This document shows, piece by piece, positions 40,295-64,000 of a stretch of 64,000 nt of DNA (the stretch's first letter is position 1; every line of letters begins with the position of its first letter). The notes beneath the pieces are model-generated. The model did no database searches. It was not told the DNA's origin and was given only the letters and a program-made list of their open reading frames with translations. The DNA comes from Puffinus mauretanicus. Lineage: Eukaryota > Chordata > Aves > Procellariiformes > Procellariidae. The translations under genes and the position numbers were made by a program. The DNA is taken from contig JAJKFH010003701.1 in the NCBI GenBank assembly GCA_023333565.1, forward strand, positions 434,001-498,000, in the 5' to 3' direction.

Positions 40295-43266
40295 GTAAGA
40301 AATAATCTTCCTCTGAAGTAATCCCCATCGCTAGTCATTCATCACTGATTTTGTATCGTAAAAGATAATTCATAAGTTGAAACGGCCTGATGGAAATTTT
40401 TACCATGGTTTATTTAATCTTCCACAGTAAGATTTATCTTCATTTCTTGTCTTTTTTTTTGAAGTAAGGACGTTAAGTTTAGCAATTGCTGCTTCTCCCT
40501 TTTACCTGAGAAACCTACATGTAAGGGGAACAAATTTTATTGTAAAACAAGCCATTCTAGATGATAGCTGGTATGATGGTTTTGCTAGCTGATTCGTCGT
40601 CCCTGTTCTTATCTTTTCTCCATTTGGATTTTTTTTCTTTTCATTTTGTATTTTTCCCTGTAGAAAAAATACCTGCCTTTACAAATTATCTTTTCCTGTA
40701 GTGCTGATTTGTAGAAGTTACTTTCTATCGATATACGAGTACATGGCATCTTCCCTGGAAAGTTAGCAGTGAAAAAGGGTAGTTATGAGACTTTCTAGAC
40801 AAAGAAAGCTGTGTGATAGTGTGCTGAAGCACCATGCAGAGTTTTCAGTAACATAACAGTCTGAAGGATAAGACCAGTGGCACATATTGGCAGGCCAATG
40901 CGAGCAGATACCTTTCTGCTAGGTCATCATGTATTCACATCAATGAACATCTAATAAGATGAATGAGGTGAATAGTTAAGAAAAAAAATGTAACCCCCTA
41001 AGTCAGGGAAGTATTCCTGTTCCTGTACGTATTAAGCCCCAAAAATATTCACTGTCTATTGAAATCTAAAAACATTCAAGGTGCGTTGGAACTATGTTTG
41101 TGATGTAAGATCACACTTAAACTTAGGCACATTGTTAAGCACTGTCCCTAAGTCATGATTTGAGAAGGGACTAGAAAGGAAATTGCAATGGAACAATGTT
41201 TTTGTATTTTACATATGATTAAAAAGACACTGAGAAATTATATTGTACTATTTTATGTTGGAGTTTGTTACACTATTTGTAAGAGGATGTAGTCCACTAA
41301 TAGGAATGCTCTATGTGTGCTTATCAGTGAAACATTCTGTTTGTCAAAGCAACTATAGTACATTTATAGTCTTCTCCCTTTAGTTCTGAGATCTAAAAAG
41401 TTACTTGTTCATAAAATTCTAAAATTTGCCAAATTTTTTAAAAATTATTCTACTGCCCATCTTTACTATTCTTCATTTGTCTACATCGTGTATTTCCTTT
41501 GTACTTTACCTACTTAGGCAAAAAATGTTGTGATACTTTCATTACTAGATAAAATATTTTCAAGAATGTTAAATCATCAGTCACCATTTTTGCATTGGCT
41601 TTGTAAATGAAATCGATAATGTACAGGTGAGCATGGTACCTGAAAGATTACAAGTGAAAATTCCCCACTGAGGCTGTGGTCAGGAAACAAATCAGCTTTG
41701 GAGATGTAGACTAGGCAAGGATGCCTTCAAGGGACATGTATACCTAAAAGTTTCTGGGCTTTGTTTTGAAAGGATTCTTTTCCTTTCTTTCCAGCCATCC
41801 ACCTGCTCCAGAACAGTTTTTGAGAGTCATTCTTGCCTGATAAGCTCCTTTCTCACCCTAAAACATCACTTGTATTTCTGATTCATGTAACAGCATAACC
41901 CTATCTAGGAAGATTGAGCTACTTTCCTTTGATTGAAGCAGTGGTGGAAAGGGTATTCAGAGCTCTAAAACACCTTTTTTAGATTTAGTTCAATGTTTTC
42001 AAGTGATAATGCATAATGCCGGCAAAGATTAAGTGGTAATCCCTGTGAACTTGCATTGCAAAATTATGTCTTTCTCATATGGCATGATAAATCAATAGCA
42101 AGACAGCAAATGAAGTGCCATCAGATTGGGTGAAAACATCAAGACACAACATAGTGATAAAGGTTAAAAAATTGAAAGAAAGAAAAAATACTGGATGGCA
42201 GAATTGGTGTTGGAGAAAATGTTTCTTTGTCTGTATTTGAAGACTGGAGGTCATGTCCTAAAAAGAGCAGATTATCTGCATCTCACTGCAAACAACAGAA
42301 ATGTCACTTTTTAGGATCTGAGGTTGAATGTTTGGGGAAACTAGTATCAGGTTTTTGAATTCTTGTGAATGACACGATTTTTGTCATTAATTAAATCATC
42401 AAGAGGATGAAACACCAAAAATGGTTTCTGAAGAACTTGCAAGGGTAGTTGGGAGAAGTTAGAACAAAGAAGAGGGAATTAAGAAAACTTCTCACAGTTT
42501 CCAGGTATCAAAGGGACAGAAGAAAACTTAGGTAAAACATTCGCGAACGCAGATGGTAAGCTCAGGGAACATCCTGCCAAGGCCAAAGTAAAGCTGTAAA
42601 CTGCACAGTTGAGTTTAGTGAGAATTTTCCATGTATGTTGCTTACCCTGAGGACTCAGAAATGGGTTTACAGCAGGATGCATCATCTAGGCTTCTCTAGA
42701 AGGAAAACAGCAGAACTTTTCAGTTTCAGAGAATGTGTAGGTGACCACATATCATGCATGGACTTCACTGTACGGTGCTGCCCTCATGTATCCTATCTAC
42801 CCCTGCCGTGCCATAGACAAAAAAGACACATTACTTACCCTCTGGAAGGAGCATGGAGTTGCCTGTCAGATGGGTAGGTGGCATCTGTAGGGTCCAGTTG
42901 CCATTTAGGAGCAATATGAATAGTGGGAGCTCAGCATTTCAGGCTGTTTCAGTACCGAGATACAATGCCTGTCTGTACAGAAATGTACCCGTGGCACTCA
43001 GACCTGGCCCTTCATGGAAACCACTGATGTGTAGCCATCAGACTTTTCCATCGGAGGTGTACAAAAGGGTTTGAAGGTAGGAACAGGTATGCGGGTCCTT
43101 CTTCGTGCCTCCCTCCTCATCCTTTTTATTTTTTATGCCATTAGGGAAAGCCGAGGGGCAAACCGAACATCAGTTCCGCTTCAGTCCCGATCTGAAGGGA
43201 GGGGACTGTGCTTGTGCTCTCGTGTGAACTGAGCATCCTTCAGGACGCAGATGCCTTCGCAGAGCT

Positions 43267-43282
43267 GGGGGGGTTCCCCCCC
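43267..43282. repeat. G7-TT-C7 inverted repeat
   Basis: Seven G, two T and seven C in a row can form a short hairpin. It sits at the left edge of the CpG-rich island. Confidence 0.8.
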
Positions 43283-43348
43283 AAACCCGCCACGGGAGCA
43301 GCGGGGCGGGCGGCCGGGCGCGGCAGCCGGGTGCAGTACCGGCAGCGG

Positions 43349-43362
43349 CCACCGGATGGCAG
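43349..43362 (+). promoter_or_regulatory. Candidate CTCF binding site
   Basis: The 14-mer CCACCGGATGGCAG matches the published CTCF core CCASYAGRKGGCRS at 13 of 14 positions (G instead of A at position 6). It lies in the CpG-rich island. A single motif match is weak on its own; the setting raises its plausibility. Confidence 0.4.
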
Positions 43363-45487
43363 CGCCGGCCCGGGCCTGGGGCGGGCAGCCACCCGCTTCC
43401 CCCAAACGAGCGAACGGGCCCTAGTTGTCTTCATCAGAGCAATCCCGACGCTTCAACCTGTGTTTTAGGAACGGGTGGAAAGCTGCTGGTTTTCATAAAA
43501 TCGTAAATTTTTCATAGATCATTGTGTCAGCGTGCATTTTCTGTAACACTGAGAAGTGCTGGGGTGCAACGTTTTATGAGTGGAATAAAGAATATGTTGA
43601 AAATTCCACCCCTTTTTTTAACTGTTTTTTTTTTTTTGCTAGCCCGTTGCTGCTTGTTTTCTGTGCTTTTTCAGTCTTTCTAGGTAAGTAGATTTTCGAG
43701 CACTCTGCAACATCAATAAAAACCAGAACAGCCAATAGTCAATCTTAGTATCTCACTCAATTACTTACCACCTGGACGCGAGCAAATATTTTTAGGCTTT
43801 GCCAGAAGAAAATAAAATAAACTTTTTTTTTCTTCTTTTTTCTTATTAACACTTAAATTTTTCAAAACTGGAAACAGTTTTGGTGAGAAATTGATTAATT
43901 TCTCTCTGGACTGACTCAGTTTGGAGGGATTGCTTTTGTTGGTTTATTTTACCCTTCAAAAAGGGGATACATGTATCAAAATACACTCCTGAAGTCCATG
44001 CATCAGTCATAAATAAACTCTGGAAACCTGCATTTAGAAGTACAGAAGGCTCTGAGTTTTCATCTCTCTCATTCTCTGTGGTATGTCATTACTTAACCTA
44101 CTAAGAGTTACAAGATTTTTTCAAATTTGTTTATTTTATGTCAGCAGTTAATATGCACTAGAGTCCTACAACTCAGGTAGGACTCAGACCACTGTTTGAC
44201 TCAGTATGTTAAACAACCAAGTAAAAACTTAAACAATTTGATAATATACATACTATACTAACAGAATTTATTACCCTCATCAGGTCAAATTTAATACATT
44301 CTCCATACCAAGTGGGTCTTTTTTTTTAAATTCTTCTCCTGTCGGTGTAGTACATGGAACAGACAGCGTTTCCTTCTGTGCTTGTATAACATTTAACACA
44401 ATGGAGTGTAACTGCTGGTTAAAATTCTGTAAAGTTGAAGAAATTCCGTAAGGTTTAAGAAAGCAAACAGAAAGCAAATTGTGGCTGCCTGCAGATAACT
44501 CCTTTAGGGCTTCTAAAAGTATCCTTCAGAGGAAGCTGTGACAAACTCAGTAACCAAGGGAAAATATATTCAAGTGAATCTGGTTAGCACTTAATGTCTG
44601 ATTCCTAAATGTTTTCTGAGTAAACTAAGCCACACGGACAAGAAAACAGGCTCTGTAACAAGCCAAGCTGCAGACATTATGACAACTTGTGCATCTTTTA
44701 GCAAGCTCATATAAAAGAATTTACACAGTATGTGCAAATATTTGGTATCTGAGTGAGCTTTCTATTTTTAAACTAGTCTTTCTTATCTGTTGAGCTTTCT
44801 GCAATCCTCCCTACAGTGATCCATACTGTAAAACGCTCCTGTAGATCCTCCAGTGACATCCCCCGTAGGATGCTGCAGAGGTTAAAGGAGGAACATCACC
44901 TGCACTAAGAAAGAAATGAAGGACAGCAACTCATAAAAGGCATCAAGATGCTTTAAACAGAGAGATTCTATTATTTTGTTTGCAGCAATTGAATGCTTGG
45001 ATGACAAAGAGGGGTTACTGTGTTTAGCCAATTTCCATCCTTTTTCCTATTATATGTCTGGAGAATTTATTAAAAACATAACAGGCAGATGAATAGTAAG
45101 CATGAACAATAACAATGCGCTCCTCCTTTTACAGATACACGGAAACAGCTAAGAGGGTTCTACATTCCCTTTGTATTAAACTGCTCGTGTAGCCTAACAC
45201 GAGTCAGGGAAACAGCATCAGTCCTGGAGGGTACTGAGCCCCACATCTAAGCCAGCAAAGTACTCCAAGCTCATGCTCACTGTTCACCTATGGTCTGAGC
45301 TCCTGGAGTTTGGTATCAAACTTTCTGCCTGATCTCTGCTAGTCTAAGAGCCCTCCATTCCTGTTTATTAACTCCCTTTCCTCCCTTCTTGGAGCACAAC
45401 CAACCTTCTCTCTGAGTGAGGATTTCTGTGGGGCAGCAGCTCCCATCTTTTTCACAGTTGTTCCAGTGTAGCAATGGTAAAAAACCG

Positions 45488-45512
45488 GTATGTACACACA
45501 TACACACACACA
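45488..45512 (+). repeat. CA-rich alternating tract
   Basis: 25 nt of perfect purine/pyrimidine alternation, mainly CA units with TA interruptions. Confidence 0.85.
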
Positions 45513-45814
45513 AAACTGGGCAATCTTTGCCGCTCTCACCACCTCCTCAAAAAAAGGCAAAGGAGTAGCTATTTCCTCGGTTTTGCTGATGACCCAGGGG
45601 CTGAGATCCCATTACTCACAGCAGCACGCTTGGAGCAGTCGGGAGTGCTGTCAAGGAAGGCGATCACTCGATTTGCTTGTAGCAGCAGGCGTTATCTGGG
45701 TTAATCAGCAATGGCAGTACCCCGCTCCGTGAGACGGTTTAACTGCATGCTTGTGTTAGCAATGCTAACATCATCTTTTATTTGTCTGTTTTATTTTAAT
45801 CTCTTATTAAATAG

Positions 45815-45982
45815 ACTCTTGGGATTCCGTTCAGAGAACCAAAGATGTTTCCCCTCAGCTAAACCAAGCCACTATCATTGACCTCCACCCTTCCTCAACT
45901 TACAACATTCGCATGTATGCCAAGAATCGCATCGGCAAGAGTGAGGCCAGCAATGAGCTCACCATCACTACCGATGAAGCAG
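45815..45982 (+). CDS. DSCAM: DSCAM exon, FNIII-1 second half
   Basis: This 168-nt exon is phase 1 at both ends (donor GTACGC). AC completes an Asp codon with the G of the previous exon, followed by 55 codons starting [13 protein letters not shown] and ending ELTITTDEA. It supplies the C-terminal strands of FNIII-1. They include the [17 protein letters not shown] segment, which holds the conserved FNIII Tyr and the typical N-x-x-G turn, and the [10 protein letters not shown] strand. The acceptor tract is relatively A-rich (TCTTATTAAATAG), so it looks weaker than its neighbours. The exon is symmetric and frame-preserving if skipped. [10 protein letters not shown] favours DSCAM over DSCAML1. 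Confidence 0.96.
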
Positions 45983-57192
<11,210 letters not shown>

Positions 57193-57510
57193 TAGGCAAA
57201 CAGCTATCATGGGACATATTATTATTTCTTTATTTCTTTTTACCTCGTTACATTTATTGCTTGATTAGTGATTATTATAGTGGGCATAATGGAAGACCAG
57301 ATTTTACAGCTGTTAGATACAGTAGACAGCTGGATGGAAAGAGACTGACCAATGAGAATGTACAATTTTCATTGCAAGAGATGCAGAATCATGCAGGTGA
57401 ATAAATATAACTCTACTAATGTGATATATCCTACTGTGAATGATATAGACTAAGACCATAGCTTTCACTAAGAAGCCTATTGCTCTGGTGTTTACATATT
57501 TGCAAATTTT

Positions 57511-57554
57511 GTGATCTCATCATAGCTTCATAGTGATCTCATCATAGTTTTGAT
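57511..57554 (+). repeat. 22-bp tandem duplication
   Basis: Two copies of a unit beginning GTGATCTCATCATAG, 57511-57532 and 57533-57554, diverging only towards the end. Confidence 0.9.
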
Positions 57555-57788
57555 ATGCTAAGAAGTAAAACTCTGAAAGGTGAAGCGATACTGTTAATTT
57601 TGTTGGCTTTCTTTGTTTTCAAATGAATGTGCGGTGAAAGCTAGAGCTCTTGTACTGCACAATCCCTTATCTTGTCAGCTTAAAGAGAGATGTGTGTTTT
57701 TTTCAAGGATATCCAAACTAATGAGAGAAAAATCATTGTTATTTCAGACAATCTATTTCAACCTGTCTAATCCAAGGAACAATTTAGA

Positions 57789-57803
57789 TTTTTTTTTTTT
57801 TTT
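57789..57803 (+). repeat. T15 homopolymer
   Basis: Fifteen consecutive T within the FNIII-2/FNIII-3 intron. Confidence 0.9.
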
Positions 57804-58861
57804 CAAAACTTTTCAAAATAAAAAGTACTTCTCAAACGATGAAAGGGAGTCCTCTAGTGGAAAAAGAGAATGATTCCATATCCAAAAAGAGGCCCAATAT
57901 TTTAGAGGAGTATAAAAGCGAATAATAATCCTAAAGGATAGTGTAGGCCAGATTTTCAGCTACCGTAAATTTACATCAGTGTACTGAAGTCAGTGCCAGC
58001 TAGAAATCTGACTTTTTACATGGGGGAAATGGAGTAGTATACACATCTCAAATTCTCAAGAGCTACAGATTTTGAGGCATACGTTTCACAGAAGGCTGGT
58101 GTTTTTCATTTACTCTAAGTGTTGCTATGCCTAGACAGATCACTGCAAGACCTCAGAAGGCAGTATGCTCACACGTGCATATATTTTGTATTATAATAAA
58201 TAGTGGTTTTTTTCTTCAGAATCCGACATGCTTACTTTTCCTGACAACTTTTTTTTTTGGTTGTTACTCAATTTTGGGTCCTTCTCAGAATTAAAGATGT
58301 CATGAGCTTTAAAAGCAATGCCAAATACTAATACTGCTGTATTGTTTTGACACTAAATGGCCAACAGAAAATGCCTTAGATTTGGCTGACTTTTTCCAAT
58401 TTTTCTAAATATCAGTGAAAATATTTTATGAACATTTTTTCCAATATTTTTTAAAGAAGTTCCCGCTTTCCCCCACCACCAACTTTAAAGGAGCATTAGA
58501 ATTGTCCAGAAAGATGGCAATTTGGCTGCAAACTTTAAAAACTATATTAAAATTGCTTATAGAATATTCTGCATATTTCAGCACTAGGACATATTTCTCT
58601 TTCAAAAGAAGGGACAAAAAACCTATTAAAAGACTAGTTAGCAAGTGGGGAAGCAGTACATCAAAAGTCATTCCAGGGAAATCAGCTGCACTTGCAGAAA
58701 CATGTGGATTGTAGTAAGAATAAAGGTTTTGCATTGTTAAGAGTGGGTAACTGCTAATTAAATAATGGCTGGTGGGATAGCAATGAAAATTGAAAGGGCA
58801 GCCGAAGGGTAAACATTGAGTTGTATTCTTCGAGTTAAAAATGGTGAATATCTTATTCCAG

Positions 58862-59008
58862 TGCCCAGCTGCCCTCCAGGGAATGTGCAAGCCACTGCCA
58901 CATCACCAGAAACCATCTCTATTTCTTGGTCAACATTGGCGAAAGAAACCCTGAATGGGATTCTGCAAGGATTCAGGGTTATCTACTGGGCCAATCTCTT
59001 GGACGGAG
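58862..59008 (+). CDS. DSCAM: DSCAM exon, FNIII-3 first half
   Basis: This 147-nt exon is phase 1 at both ends (donor GTGAGA). TG completes a Val codon, then 48 codons run from [12 protein letters not shown] to IYWANLLDG. It encodes the A to C' strands of FNIII-3, with the B-strand Trp in ISISWST and the C-strand segment [12 protein letters not shown] Cys stands in the entry linker (PSCPPG, codon 58870-58872) where I remember Tyr in the human protein. The acceptor has a weak pyrimidine tract. The exon is symmetric and its length is divisible by three. ISWSTL and FRVIYWANL match DSCAM rather than DSCAML1. Confidence 0.95.

Positions 59009-64000
<4,992 letters not shown>

Larger units (their letters stand above)
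43230..43420. other. Small intronic CpG-rich island
   Basis: I counted 23 CpG dinucleotides by eye over 43201-43440, most of them between 43260 and 43410, where G+C is roughly 70 percent. Surrounding intron sequence is AT-rich and nearly CpG-free. The length is close to the lower limit of usual CpG-island definitions. It includes a G7-TT-C7 inverted repeat and a CTCF-like motif. Such islands can mark alternative promoters, insulators or unmethylated enhancers; which applies here is not visible. Confidence 0.7.
40295..45814 (+). other. DSCAM: Intron within FNIII-1 (5.5 kb)
   Basis: Donor GTAAGA, acceptor ending TTATTAAATAG. It holds a compact CpG-rich island at about 43230-43420, a T13 run at 43625-43637 and a CA-rich tract near 45488-45512. 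The remainder is unique AT-rich sequence with no gene or repeat family recognised. Confidence 0.85.

Noticed and set aside
58426..58890. 154-codon open frame on the - strand overlapping the FNIII-3 exon edge
   Set aside because: It is a shadow of AT-rich intron and of the exon's opposite strand; no motif seen.

Overview
This window is vertebrate nuclear DNA, most probably from a bird. It is AT-rich and intron-dominated, with low repeat density. It contains a 5'-truncated CR1 LINE in the avian/reptilian style and a probable solo endogenous-retrovirus LTR. The species cannot be settled from the sequence.

Only one gene is supported: DSCAM (Down syndrome cell adhesion molecule), on the + strand. 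Eight internal exons are readable, and each is flanked by AG/GT splice sites with compatible phases. They lie at 35392-35588, 38632-38728, 40166-40294, 45815-45982, 49934-50004, 56944-57184, 58862-59008 and 60749-60904. Together they give 1206 nt, exactly 402 codons in one open frame. In order they encode Ig9, FNIII-1, FNIII-2 and FNIII-3 of the extracellular region, two exons per domain. The preceding exon (Ig8 side) and the following exon (FNIII-4) are not in the window, so the gene enters from the left and leaves to the right. The residues match DSCAM rather than its paralogue DSCAML1.

Layout: 1-35391 is one large intron (at least 35 kb). It carries microsatellites, inverted repeats, candidate conserved elements, the antisense CR1 copy (21561 to about 23275) and the LTR (28291-29033). 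From 35392 to 60904 is the exon cluster, with introns of 1.4-6.9 kb. The 5.5 kb intron that splits FNIII-1 contains a small, very CpG-rich island (43230-43420) with a near-consensus CTCF motif. The stretch 60905-64000 is the start of the next intron.

No RNA gene, CRISPR array, operon or second intact protein gene was seen. Almost all other open frames are chance frames in introns. I did not find a clearly new biological system. The most testable unusual items are the intronic CpG island with its CTCF-like site, the LTR with an internal 20-21 bp array, a 34-nt perfect alternating pyrimidine/purine tract, and a few non-coding blocks dense in transcription-factor motifs.
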